Source: Rhizosphaericola sp047606825
Lineage (GTDB): Bacteria > Bacteroidota > Bacteroidia > Chitinophagales > Chitinophagaceae
Assembly (NCBI GenBank): GCA_047606825.1
Contig: JASGDY010000084.1
Location: 1 to 20,551, forward strand
Reading direction: 5' to 3'
Length of the DNA stretch: 20,551 bases
Positions 1-7,771 of this stretch are shown piece by piece. The translations under genes and the position numbers were made by a program. Numbering within the stretch: position 1 is the stretch's first letter; every line of letters starts with the position of its first letter. The notes under the pieces are model-generated. The model searched no databases, was not told the origin of the DNA, and worked only from the letters and a program-made list of their open reading frames with translations.

Positions 1-97
1 ACGTACATCAAATATTCCACGGACAGATGACGCAAAGCGGGATATACATGCCTCGATGCCAAGGATTCCATAGACCTCCTTTCAAAAATAAAAGCCA

Positions 98-184
98 TTA
101 CACCTTCTGATGTTTCCACAGTTTGGCATACAGGCCGTCGTTCTGTACCAACGCTTCGTGCGGACAATGGCCGCACCGCTCGGC
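98..184 (-). pseudogene. C-terminal tail remnant of an ABC exporter (permease/ATPase)
   Basis: One minus-strand frame, ending at the TAA at 98-100, reads HEALVQNDGLYAKLWKHQKV. This is the very C-terminal tail typical of fused permease/ATP-binding ABC exporters, which usually end with a stretch like 'H..L...G.Y..L...Q'. Nothing upstream in this frame shows the Walker B or H-loop region, so only the last 25-30 codons remain. In a different frame the same DNA is read as the aberrant C-terminus of the adjacent transposase remnant, so the two are fused at a recombination or deletion point near 217. Bases 1-97 hold no gene I can support. The tail motif is seen directly; the family name comes from recall of ABC exporter C-termini. 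Confidence 0.5.
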
Positions 185-216
185 ACGGACTGCCGCTCGG
201 TATAATGGACCTTGTC

Positions 217-690
217 GATGATGCCCCAGTTGTGAATAGGCATTTTCCATTTTTTTGATACTTCCCTGAGTGCCAGGTAAACGGATTTCATCACTGCATC
301 ATCTGTAGGGAAAGAAAGCCTGTTTTTCGCGTATTTCCTGATTTTACCGTTGAGGTTTTCAATCAGGTTGGTGGTGTGGATAATCTGCCTGATTTCAATA
401 GGAAAATCAAAAAACACGGTCACTTCGTCCCAGTTGTCCCGCCAGGATTTTATGACGTAAGCGCACTTGCTTTTCCATTTCAGCTCAAAACCATCGAGTG
501 CAGCAAGCACTGCATCTTTGGTCGGATCGGTATAGACTGCCTTCATCTCTTTTGCAAATGCCTTCTTGTCTTTCCACACCACGTAACGCATGGAATTTCT
601 TATCTGATGTACAACACAGATTTGCGTGGATGATTTCGGAAATACGGTTCGGATGATACTTATAAACCCCTTGAGGTTGTCGGTTGCAGA
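217..690 (-). pseudogene. IS256-family (Mutator-type) transposase remnant
   Basis: From 690 down to 217 the minus strand encodes the C-terminal half of an IS256-family DDE transposase. It reads SATDNLKGF (holding the second catalytic Asp), then CVVHQIRNSMRYVVWKDKKA, then TTNLIENLNGKIRKY (holding the catalytic Glu), then FPTDDAVMKSVYLALRE and a final WGII. The open frame extends to about 753 without a start codon, so the only ATG (589-591) is internal. The N-terminal half with the first catalytic Asp is absent. After WGII (217) the sequence leaves the family and runs in-frame through foreign DNA to a stop at 82. Both ends are therefore broken and the protein should be inactive. Family assignment is firm from the motifs. 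What lies on the other side of each breakpoint is less certain. Confidence 0.88.
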
Positions 691-740
691 CAGTTTATGG
701 GACAGTGTCTTAATCCGTCCAACCTTTTTGGGGTCACACC
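689..740. repeat. Insertion-sequence end-like sequence between transposase remnant and M16 gene
   Basis: Directly upstream of the surviving transposase codons, the minus strand carries GACACTGTCCCATAAACTG (about 691-709) followed outward by GTGACCCCAAAAAGGTTGGAC (717-737). The first word abuts coding sequence with no 5' half of the gene between them, as expected if an element end were fused to an internal codon by deletion. The second resembles the outer ends of IS3-family (IS150-type) elements of Bacteroidota as I remember them. No partner end is in the window, so calling these terminal repeats is inference. Confidence 0.35.
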
Positions 741-774
741 ATTTTATTTGGGCAGCTTTTTACTTTTGCCTTTT

Positions 775-3723
775 TTAATATCCGAACAACTCTTCCAACG
801 TCAATACTTTGACCCTTCCATAATTGCTAAGCGAGGATGGTTCTATCTTTTTGTCGGAAGCGACGATGAAGTATGAATAAGGCTTTTGGGTGAGTTCCCC
901 ATCATGGTATTGCTTGATCTGGTCCATCGTGATGGTTGGGTACTGCTTGTAGTAGGACTTGCGTATGTCGTAGTTGATACCCAGTTTTTCCAGTCCAAGG
1001 TATTGGAACAGTATGTCCGTCTTGGTGATACGCTCCGTTTCGATGTCCTTGCGCAATGCTCCGACTGCATCGACAAAATTATGTTGGTTGATCGGTAAGG
1101 TATCTATCAATGCATTCATGGCAGTGATGGCATCGTCGTGTTTGTCGGCTTGTGAGCCTACGTAACCGAGGAATCCATATTGGTCTTCTTTTTTCGAAGG
1201 CGGTATGACAAAAGCATAAGTGGAATAAGCCAACGCCTTGGCTTCCCTTATCGTCTGGAACACGACCGAGCCCATGTTGCCACCGAAATAGTTGTTGAAA
1301 ACATTGACTTTCGCAGCTTTGGAAGTGTCGAAATTGTCCAACGTTCTATACCAGAATATTTCGGACTGTACCATGTCATAGTTGGCAAAATAGACAGTAT
1401 TGTCGTGTTGTTGGATTTTTTTGTACTCGATTGCTTTTGGTGTGGCGGTCCATGATGTAGGTAGGCTATGCAGTTTGTCGACGTTGGCTGCCAATGTTGT
1501 GAGCGGTTGCGGCCCGTAATATAATATACGGTGCTTGTATTTCGGGAGTCCATGCAGGATGTTGACAAGCTGTTCTGCTGTCAGGTCTTCGATTTCCTTG
1601 TCGGACAGGACATAGTTGAACGGGTTTTTGTCACCGTACATTGCGTAGTTGCGCATGGCTGTTGCAATGGCACCTTTGTTAAGCTTAGCGTCGCTTCTGG
1701 ATTTCATCAACCTGTTTTTCAAGCCAGCGAGGGCTTCCTGGTCTGGTTTGCAGTGCAGCAGCAAGTCCTCAAACAACGATACCGCTTTGCCGAAATTTTC
1801 GTTTAGGCCGCTGACGGAGAGCGTCATCGATTCGGCTGCTGCACTTGCCGTGAAGCTCGCTGCCTGGGCATAGAACAGTCTGCTTACGTCGGCAGCGCTG
1901 TATTTGTCTGTTCCGAGATATTGCAGATAGGTCAGTGCCAACGGTAACAGTTTGTTGCTGTACGAGCCGAAGTCGTAGTAATAGTATAGACTAAACAGAC
2001 TGTTTTCTTTGTTGGGAACGTATAGGATGCCTACGTTTTTGACTTTTCTTTTTTGGATGGTTGTTGCGTAGTCGATCCATTTGGGTTGTATCGGCGGCAA
2101 CTCACGGCTGGTCATTTCTTTTACAAAGTCGGATTGCTTTCCAGCATTGGTTTCCACGGGAGAGATGGCCGGTTTTTCGACTTTGACGATGTTTTTGTCT
2201 TCGCCTTTGTGCTTGTACACAACCACGTAGTTGTTGTCCTTGAAGATTTCGTTGGCAAAATCGATGATTTCTTTTGCGGTAACCTTGGACATATCGTCAA
2301 TTTCGGAAACGGAGGCAGGCCATTTTTCTCCTTTGCTGAAAATAAAGTCCTTCATCAAAAAAGAGACGCGTGCATCGTTGTTGTCGAGGCTTTTGAGCTT
2401 GTACAATTTGTTGTTGGCAACGATTGCCTTAATGAGGGAGGTGTCAAACTGTCCCTTTCTCAGAAGGTCGATCTGTCCCAAAAGAAGTGTTTTGACTTCT
2501 TCAAGCGTCTGTCCTTGTTTGGGTGAGCCGTCCAGTTCAAATACGCCGTAGTCTTTGTTCTGGTCGGGGCCTGCGGAGGATTTGGCGACTTTCTGTGTCT
2601 TATTGAGGTTGAGGTCAAACAGACCCGCCTTGCCATTGTCGAGGATCTGGCCGATAAGGTCTGCCATCATGGCTTCATGGGATTCGGATTTTCCGATTCT
2701 GTAGCCAATGGTTACGGATTCGGCACTTGGCCCGTAGACGTCTTTGGCAATCGGGCCGACGATGGGCTTTTCAACAGGGTTTTGATAGTCCTCGACTGGC
2801 TTGGCGGCCATGTAGCCAAAGTTTTTGTCTATCAGCTTGATGGCCTCGTCCGGATTGAAGTCTCCTGCCATTACGATGGCCATGTTGTCCGGGACATAGT
2901 ATTTGTCGTAATAGTTGCGGATGGCGATGAGCGACGGGTTTTTTAGATGCTCGATTGTTCCGATGGTGGTCTGTTGGCCATAGTTGGAAGTCGGGAACAC
3001 GTTGGCCAGCAAGGTTTCGTTGACTTTCCAGGCATCGTTGTCCAGTCCTCGGTTTTTTTCTTCATATACAGCTTCCAGTTCGGTGTGGAATAGACGGAAC
3101 TGGGGGTTGCGGAATCTTTCTGCCTGTATCTGTATGAATTTGTCCAGGGCGTTGGAAGGGATGTTTTCCTCGTAGACGGTTTCTTCTACCCAAGTGTGCG
3201 CGTTGGTGCCTTGGGAGCCGATGTTGGCCATGAGCTTGTCGTATTCATTGGCGATGGCGTAGTGCGACGCCACACCTGAAATGCTGTCGATTTCATGGTA
3301 TTTGGCTTTCCTTCCGGCGGTGTCCGTCGTCGGGGTTTTGTTGTATTCGGCATAGAGTTCGGTGATTTTGTCCAGATAAGGTTTTTCCTTAGTCCAGTCA
3401 AGCGATCCAAACTTGTCGGTGCCTTTGAAGAGCAGGTGTTCCAGGTAGTGCGCGAGGCCTGTGTGGTCGGCAGGGTCGTTGTTACTGCCTGTTCTTACAG
3501 GAATGTTGACGGCGATGCGTGGTTCTTTGCTGTTTTGTGAAAGGATGACTTTCAGGCCGTTTTTCAGTGTGTAAAAACGGGCTTTTAGAGGATCGTTGCT
3601 GACATATCGGTACGTATAGCCGGCAGAGGTGGCTTCTTTCCATTGATAGCCGCTCTGGGCAGACAGTGCATGGGGCGCAACCAACAGGAGGGCAGCACCC
3701 AAACGAGGAAACAAATTTGACAT
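775..3723 (-). CDS. Secreted M16 family zinc metallopeptidase (insulinase/pitrilysin-like)
   Basis: Encodes 982 residues. Residues 1-22 (hydrophobic, ending LSAQ) look like a signal peptide, placing the enzyme in the periplasm or at the cell surface. The inverted zinc motif HxxEH is HYLEH at residues 92-96, inside a typical N-terminal M16 domain (LKNGLKVIL about 53-61, TGLAHYLEHLLFKGT 88-102). The third zinc ligand is probably a Glu in ELEAVYEEKNRG (215-226). A second, inactive M16 domain fills the C-terminal half, giving the usual length of about 900-980 for two-domain Bacteroidota members, which cleave peptides inside a clamshell chamber. The gene stands alone and its stop codon is directly followed by IS debris. 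The start is chosen because it gives a clean signal peptide. No convincing promoter or terminator was seen. The natural substrate is unknown. Confidence 0.93.
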   Translation of the reverse strand: MSNLFPRLGAALLLVAPHALSAQSGYQWKEATSAGYTYRYVSNDPLKARFYTLKNGLKVILSQNSKEPRIAVNIPVRTGSNNDPADHTGLAHYLEHLLFKGTDKFGSLDWTKEKPYLDKITELYAEYNKTPTTDTAGRKAKYHEIDSISGVASHYAIANEYDKLMANIGSQGTNAHTWVEETVYEENIPSNALDKFIQIQAERFRNPQFRLFHTELEAVYEEKNRGLDNDAWKVNETLLANVFPTSNYGQQTTIGTIEHLKNPSLIAIRNYYDKYYVPDNMAIVMAGDFNPDEAIKLIDKNFGYMAAKPVEDYQNPVEKPIVGPIAKDVYGPSAESVTIGYRIGKSESHEAMMADLIGQILDNGKAGLFDLNLNKTQKVAKSSAGPDQNKDYGVFELDGSPKQGQTLEEVKTLLLGQIDLLRKGQFDTSLIKAIVANNKLYKLKSLDNNDARVSFLMKDFIFSKGEKWPASVSEIDDMSKVTAKEIIDFANEIFKDNNYVVVYKHKGEDKNIVKVEKPAISPVETNAGKQSDFVKEMTSRELPPIQPKWIDYATTIQKRKVKNVGILYVPNKENSLFSLYYYYDFGSYSNKLLPLALTYLQYLGTDKYSAADVSRLFYAQAASFTASAAAESMTLSVSGLNENFGKAVSLFEDLLLHCKPDQEALAGLKNRLMKSRSDAKLNKGAIATAMRNYAMYGDKNPFNYVLSDKEIEDLTAEQLVNILHGLPKYKHRILYYGPQPLTTLAANVDKLHSLPTSWTATPKAIEYKKIQQHDNTVYFANYDMVQSEIFWYRTLDNFDTSKAAKVNVFNNYFGGNMGSVVFQTIREAKALAYSTYAFVIPPSKKEDQYGFLGYVGSQADKHDDAITAMNALIDTLPINQHNFVDAVGALRKDIETERITKTDILFQYLGLEKLGINYDIRKSYYKQYPTITMDQIKQYHDGELTQKPYSYFIVASDKKIEPSSLSNYGRVKVLTLEELFGY

Positions 3724-3889
3724 ATATAATAATTTCTGCTGTAAGGTAAATAAAAGTTGGGTGCACTAGCTAAAAGAATGATGAGTTGTCCAATAGCGTG
3801 ATGAACGGTGTGTTGCCGAATTGTTGGGAAGCCGTCAGTTCCGAAAGATTAAGGTCAACAGGTCGTTATTCGGATTATTCAAAAATATA

Positions 3890-3911
3890 ACCTACCTATT
3901 GATAGGTAAGT
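3890..3911. promoter_or_regulatory. Palindromic operator upstream of tetR
   Basis: TACCTAT-TG-ATAGGTA (3893-3908) is a perfect inverted repeat with 7-bp arms. Allowing one mismatch per arm it extends to 3890-3911 (A-T and C-G pairs further out). It overlaps the -33 element of the tetR promoter, which is where a TetR dimer would block RNA polymerase. The palindrome is seen directly; binding by the adjacent TetR protein is inferred from family behaviour. Confidence 0.72.
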
Positions 3912-3928
3912 ATTTTTCCTTAGCTTTG
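3899..3928 (+). promoter_or_regulatory. Bacteroidota-type promoter for tetR-ketosynthase
   Basis: A -33 TTG (3899-3901) is separated by 19 bases from a perfect -7 box TAGCTTTG (3921-3928, consensus TAnnTTTG). The expected transcription start lies only a few bases downstream, while the tetR ATG is at 3937, so the mRNA should have almost no leader. The TTG lies in the centre of the operator palindrome. Confidence 0.7.
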
Positions 3929-3936
3929 CCCTTGAT

Positions 3937-4497
3937 ATGGATACAAGGACAGAAATAATCAAGCTTGGCGACAACCTCATAAGAGAGAAAGGGTATAACG
4001 CTTTTAGTTTTGCGGACATATCCAGGCAGCTAAACATCAAGAATGCGTCCGTACATTACCATTTCCCGACAAAAACAGCATTGGGACTGGCTATTGTACA
4101 GGAACATCGCAACCGGCTTGATACGTTAAAAACTAAATTGGAAAGCAAAGAGCCGCTTGAAAAACTTAAAGCCTTTCTGAATGTCTATACCGCCATAAAA
4201 TCAGAGAACAAAATCTGTATCGTAGGTTCCTTGGCAACAGATTTATATACGGTTGAGCCCGAAATGCAGAATGCACTCAAAAGATTGGCTGACGATATTT
4301 TGAAATGGGTCATTGAAATTTTAAAAGAGGGGAAAGCCAAGAATGTTTTTCAATTTGACACGAATGAAAGGACTAAAGCATTAATGGTTATAACCAATAT
4401 GCTTGCAGCGGTACAACTGACAAGACTTACGAATAAACAGGATTTTGGGGCAATCAAAGAAAATATCATACACGGTTTAACACAACAGTCCTTATGA
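3937..4497 (+). CDS. TetR/AcrR family transcriptional repressor
   Basis: Encodes 186 residues, a normal TetR length. The N-terminal DNA-binding domain has the family pattern: helix 1 about residues 3-18, then FSFADISRQLNIKNASVHYH (23-42) as the helix-turn-helix, followed by F-x-T-K-x-A. The remaining helical part (about 55-186) should bind a ligand and form the dimer; no ligand can be read from it. The ATG lies just downstream of the -7 box and the palindromic operator, so autorepression is likely. The stop overlaps the start of the ketosynthase gene (ATGA, 4494-4497), indicating one mRNA and coupled translation. The ligand may therefore relate to acyl-chain or polyketide-like chemistry, but that is inference. 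Confidence 0.92.
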   Translation: MDTRTEIIKLGDNLIREKGYNAFSFADISRQLNIKNASVHYHFPTKTALGLAIVQEHRNRLDTLKTKLESKEPLEKLKAFLNVYTAIKSENKICIVGSLATDLYTVEPEMQNALKRLADDILKWVIEILKEGKAKNVFQFDTNERTKALMVITNMLAAVQLTRLTNKQDFGAIKENIIHGLTQQSL

Positions 4498-5738
4498 AAA
4501 GAGTGGTAGTAACAGGCATTGGCGCACTTACGCCGATTGGAAACAATGCAGCCGATTTTTGGCAATCCCTTGTAGGCGGTGTGAGCGGAGCCGCTCCCAT
4601 AACAAAATTTGATACGACAAAATTCAAAACAAAATTTGCGTGTGAACTTAAAGACTTCAACGCGCTTAACTATATTGAAAAAACAGAAGCAAGAAAATAT
4701 GATTTGTTTACGCAATATGCTTTAATTGCTGTCGAGGAAGCGATTAAAAACGGGAATATCAATTTTGATGATTTAAACAGGAACCGCATTGGTGTCATTT
4801 GGGGTTCTGGCAATGGTGGCATTGGCACGTTTCAGCAACAAGTAACCGAGTTTGCACAAGGTGACGGTACGCCACGTTTCAATCCGTTCTTTATCCCCAA
4901 GATAATTGTTGACATTGCTGCGGGTGTTATCTCTATTAAGCACGGGCTGCGGGGGATTAATTATACGACAGTTTCCGCGTGTGCCACATCCAACACGGCT
5001 ATCATTGACGCATTTAACTATATCCGTTGGGGCAAGGCCGATATGATTATTACCGGAGGTTCGGAAGCACCGATCAACGAAAGTTCTGTTGGCGGTTTTA
5101 ATGCTTCCAAAGCATTGTCAACGCATAATGAAAACCCGAAGATAGCCTCGCGTCCGTTTGACATCCATAGGGACGGGTTCGTCATGGGCGAAGGAGCAGG
5201 TGCTATTATTTTAGAAAGCCACGAACACGCCGTTAAAAGAAATGCTCCCATCGTTGCAGAAATTGTTGGCGGTGGTATGGCGGCAGACGCCTATCATCTG
5301 ACCGGCACGCATCCGGACGGAGAGGGTGCTTATCTTGGTATGCTTGCTGCGTTGGATGACGCCGATATTGCAGCAAACCAAATCGATTACCTGAATACAC
5401 ACGCCACATCGACACCGCAAGGCGACAACAGCGAATTGAAAGCAATCGAACGCGTATTCGGAAAAGAAAACAAACTAAATATCAGCGCGACAAAATCCAT
5501 GACCGGGCATTTGTTAGGTGCGGCAGGAGCCGTCGAAGCGATTGCGTGTATTAAGGCGGTGCAACACAATATCGTGCCTCCAACAATTAATTCGGTAGAT
5601 ATAGAACCGGAATTTAAGGACGGCTTTAATTTCACGTTACATCAAGCGCAAAAGCGCGAAGTAAATTATGCAATGAGCAATACTTTTGGTTTTGGAGGAC
5701 ATATTGCTACGACTATTTTTAAAAAATATAGTCTTTAA
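4494..5738 (+). CDS. Beta-ketoacyl-ACP synthase, FabF-type
   Basis: Encodes 414 residues, the normal length of a KAS II enzyme, which condenses an acyl thioester with malonyl-ACP. The catalytic triad is complete: Cys163 in SACATSN, His303 in NTHATST and His339 in SATKSMTGHLLGAAGA (Lys334 also present). The C-terminus has NTFGFGGHIATTIFKK, where the FabF-type loop is usually GFGGTN or GFGGHN; here the Asn is Ile. The start overlaps the tetR stop by 4 bp. No acyl carrier protein, malonyltransferase or other fatty-acid gene is nearby, so this is probably an accessory paralogue under its own repressor, not the housekeeping fabF. It could remodel fatty acids or take part in a small specialised pathway. 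The fold and the condensing activity are well supported; the pathway is unknown. Confidence 0.92.
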   Translation: MKRVVVTGIGALTPIGNNAADFWQSLVGGVSGAAPITKFDTTKFKTKFACELKDFNALNYIEKTEARKYDLFTQYALIAVEEAIKNGNINFDDLNRNRIGVIWGSGNGGIGTFQQQVTEFAQGDGTPRFNPFFIPKIIVDIAAGVISIKHGLRGINYTTVSACATSNTAIIDAFNYIRWGKADMIITGGSEAPINESSVGGFNASKALSTHNENPKIASRPFDIHRDGFVMGEGAGAIILESHEHAVKRNAPIVAEIVGGGMAADAYHLTGTHPDGEGAYLGMLAALDDADIAANQIDYLNTHATSTPQGDNSELKAIERVFGKENKLNISATKSMTGHLLGAAGAVEAIACIKAVQHNIVPPTINSVDIEPEFKDGFNFTLHQAQKREVNYAMSNTFGFGGHIATTIFKKYSL

Positions 5739-5771
5739 CTTTTTCTCATAAGTTATTGTTGGCAAGTCTCT

Positions 5772-5792
5772 AAACAATAAACAATAAACAAT
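5772..5792 (+). repeat. Heptamer tandem repeat (AAACAAT)x3 at the araC start
   Basis: Three perfect copies of AAACAAT lie one base before the ATG at 5794, in the translation initiation region. A-rich leaders are normal in Bacteroidota, but an exact triple heptamer is not required for that. Confidence 0.85.
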
Positions 5793-5793
5793 A

Positions 5794-6546
5794 ATGGATA
5801 GAAAATTTCATTTTAAAATAATTAAACCAGGCGATTCGTTATCGGATTTTGTCTATTGTTTTTCCTCTTTGCAAAACCTGTCAAGTATCAAGGACGCTGT
5901 GATTATTCCTAATGGCAGAATTGATATCCATTTTTATAAAGGCTTAAATAATAAACTGTACGTCGCATTGATAGGATTGGAAACGCAACCTAAACCAATG
6001 CCTCCGAACAATATAGAAAAACTATTTTCCATCAATTTGAATCCGCTTTCGGTGGAGTATATTTTACACCATCCTATTGCCGACATATTGAACGGAGGCA
6101 AAATGTTGCCGAGTGGTTTTTGGGGGTTCAATGTAAATGATTTGAAAGATTTTGACGTTTTTTGTGAAAAGGCTTCCTTAAAAATGCAGACGCTTTTGCC
6201 AAAAGAAACCGATGAACGAAAACGTAGGTTGTTTGAACTGATTTTTACAACCAACGGCGAAATTTCCGTAAAAGAACTTTCAGAAAAAGTGTTTTGGAGT
6301 ACACGGCAGATGAATCAATATTTTAATCAGCAATTTGGACTTTCGTTAAAGACATATTGCAATATCTTGCGTTTTCAGGCATCGCTTTCCCATATCAAAG
6401 AAGGGCAACTATTCCCACAACTGAATTATTACGACCAGTCACATTTTATCAAGGAAATCAAAAAACTGTCCGGTGCTTCGCCCAAGGAATTATTTAAAAA
6501 TGAAAACAGCCGATTTTTACAATTTTTACATACGGACACGCAATAA
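5794..6546 (+). CDS. AraC family transcriptional regulator
   Basis: Encodes 250 residues. The C-terminal third carries the double helix-turn-helix of the AraC family. The first is about residues 158-177 (SVKELSEKVFWSTRQMNQYF). The second is about 206-229 (YYDQSHFIKEIKKLSGASP), followed by P-K-E-L-F. The N-terminal part (about 1-125, with IIPNGRIDIHFYKG at 37-50) resembles the ligand-sensing domain found in many Bacteroidota regulators of this type (DUF6597-like, from recall). It begins 55 bp after the ketosynthase gene and ends 28 bp before the monooxygenase gene, on the same strand, so it most likely activates that monooxygenase. Three AAACAAT repeats precede its start. The inducer is unknown. 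Confidence 0.9.
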   Translation: MDRKFHFKIIKPGDSLSDFVYCFSSLQNLSSIKDAVIIPNGRIDIHFYKGLNNKLYVALIGLETQPKPMPPNNIEKLFSINLNPLSVEYILHHPIADILNGGKMLPSGFWGFNVNDLKDFDVFCEKASLKMQTLLPKETDERKRRLFELIFTTNGEISVKELSEKVFWSTRQMNQYFNQQFGLSLKTYCNILRFQASLSHIKEGQLFPQLNYYDQSHFIKEIKKLSGASPKELFKNENSRFLQFLHTDTQ

Positions 6547-6551
6547 TTTTG
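6544..6551 (+). promoter_or_regulatory. Possible -7 box upstream of the monooxygenase gene
   Basis: TAATTTTG fits TAnnTTTG and sits 23 bases before the ATG at 6575, overlapping the araC stop codon. No TTG lies at the expected -33 distance, so this may be chance, or an activator-dependent promoter that needs the AraC protein. Confidence 0.3.
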
Positions 6552-6574
6552 CATCTAAATGTTAATGCTGAATT

Positions 6575-7771
6575 ATGTTATTACAAAATAAAAAAGTTGC
6601 CATTGTCGGTGGTGGCCCTGCTGGCCTGACATTGGCACGGCTTTTACAAATGCACCATGTGGATGTATCGGTGTATGAGCGTGATTTTAACCGAGACGTG
6701 CGCGTGCAGGGTTCTACGTTGGACTTGCATGAGGGTACTGGTCTGGAAGCGATGAAGCGTGCCGGTTTGTTGGCCGAATTTTACAAACACCATCGTCCCG
6801 AAGCAAGCAAAATGCTATTGGTCGATAGAAATCTCCATATAAAATTTGACGAAAACAATTTTGCGAAAATCACTGCGGAAACGCGCCCCGAAATTGACCG
6901 TGCGCCTTTGCGTAACATTTTGTTGGATTCGCTGCAATCCAATACGGTTATATGGGACTGCCAGTTCGTCTCAATGGAAAAGGAGGAAAACGGCTGGCGG
7001 CTGTATTTCAAAAATGGAACTTCGGCTTATGCGGATTTAATCATTGCAGCCGATGGTGCGCACTCGAAAGTGCGTCCGTATCTGAGTGACATTAAACCGA
7101 TTTATTCGGGCGTTACTTTAATCCAAGGTGATATCTACAATGCAGCAAAAGATATCCCGAAACTTTTTGCCTTCTCGAAAGGTAGCAAGATGATGGCCTT
7201 TGACGACGAAAAAATAATTGGTTATGGCGTCAAAGGAGACGGTTCTGCTATGGTTATCGTTAGTTTCAAGGCACCGGAAGGCTGGCTGGCAGATAGTGGA
7301 ATAGATTTTAAAAACAGCAAAGCTGTACTGGATTGGTTCAAAGAATCATTTACGGGTTGGAATGAAGCTTGGCAGGAACTTTTTACCTGCGACGAGGTGC
7401 ATTATACGCCGCGTCCGCAATATTATTTACCGTTTGACCAACATTGGGAAACGCAGGAAAACCTTACCATGATTGGCGATGCCGCGCATCGTATGCCGCC
7501 GTTTGCCGGAGAAGGTGCCAATGTGGCCATGCAGGACTCGTTTGAATTGGCAGAAGTGCTAACGAGTAATCGATTTTCGGATATCAAAGCGGCTATCGCC
7601 TATTTTGAAAAAGACATGGTTGCACGCGGGGCACAAGCCACAAAAGAAACGCTGGACAATATGGATAGGATGTTTTCAAAAACAGGGTTGCAACAGATGA
7701 TGGCGTTTTTTAATCAGGTGGAAGGGATGGAGTCGGATATTTTACCTACTATTAACAATAGTGATTTATAA
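6575..7771 (+). CDS. Tet(X)-related FAD-dependent monooxygenase
   Basis: Encodes 398 residues. The N-terminal Rossmann motif is VAIVGGGPAGLTLARLL (8-24), with the adenosine-binding acid in VYERD (33-37), an FAD-contacting Arg in PLRNILL (Arg113), and the second FAD motif GDAAHRMPPFAGEGAN (301-316). Throughout, it aligns by eye with the tetracycline-degrading Tet(X) enzymes (about 388 residues), for example STLDLHEGTGLEAMKRAGLL against the corresponding Tet(X) stretch. Drug-pocket residues differ. Tet(X) Gln192 is kept (Gln184), but Arg213, His234 and Gly236 correspond to Lys205, Met226 and Ile228. Hydroxylation of a flavin substrate is secure at family level, whereas tetracycline resistance should not be assumed. 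It follows the AraC gene closely, and its 3' end overlaps the convergent toxin gene by 20 bp. Confidence 0.9.
   Translation: MLLQNKKVAIVGGGPAGLTLARLLQMHHVDVSVYERDFNRDVRVQGSTLDLHEGTGLEAMKRAGLLAEFYKHHRPEASKMLLVDRNLHIKFDENNFAKITAETRPEIDRAPLRNILLDSLQSNTVIWDCQFVSMEKEENGWRLYFKNGTSAYADLIIAADGAHSKVRPYLSDIKPIYSGVTLIQGDIYNAAKDIPKLFAFSKGSKMMAFDDEKIIGYGVKGDGSAMVIVSFKAPEGWLADSGIDFKNSKAVLDWFKESFTGWNEAWQELFTCDEVHYTPRPQYYLPFDQHWETQENLTMIGDAAHRMPPFAGEGANVAMQDSFELAEVLTSNRFSDIKAAIAYFEKDMVARGAQATKETLDNMDRMFSKTGLQQMMAFFNQVEGMESDILPTINNSDL

Noticed and set aside
1..83. Minus-strand AAAGGAGG followed by ATG at 70, opening a frame to the window edge
   Set aside because: Only 23 codons are visible with no recognisable protein pattern, and strong Shine-Dalgarno sites are not typical of this phylum; it lies in IS debris.
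2053..2526. 157-codon plus-strand frame inside the M16 gene
   Set aside because: Antisense shadow of a well-supported peptidase gene; Phe/Val-rich with no motif.
3880..3887. Minus-strand TATTTTTG as a divergent promoter for the M16 gene
   Set aside because: No TTG at the -33 distance and more than 150 bases from the M16 start; could be chance in AT-rich DNA.
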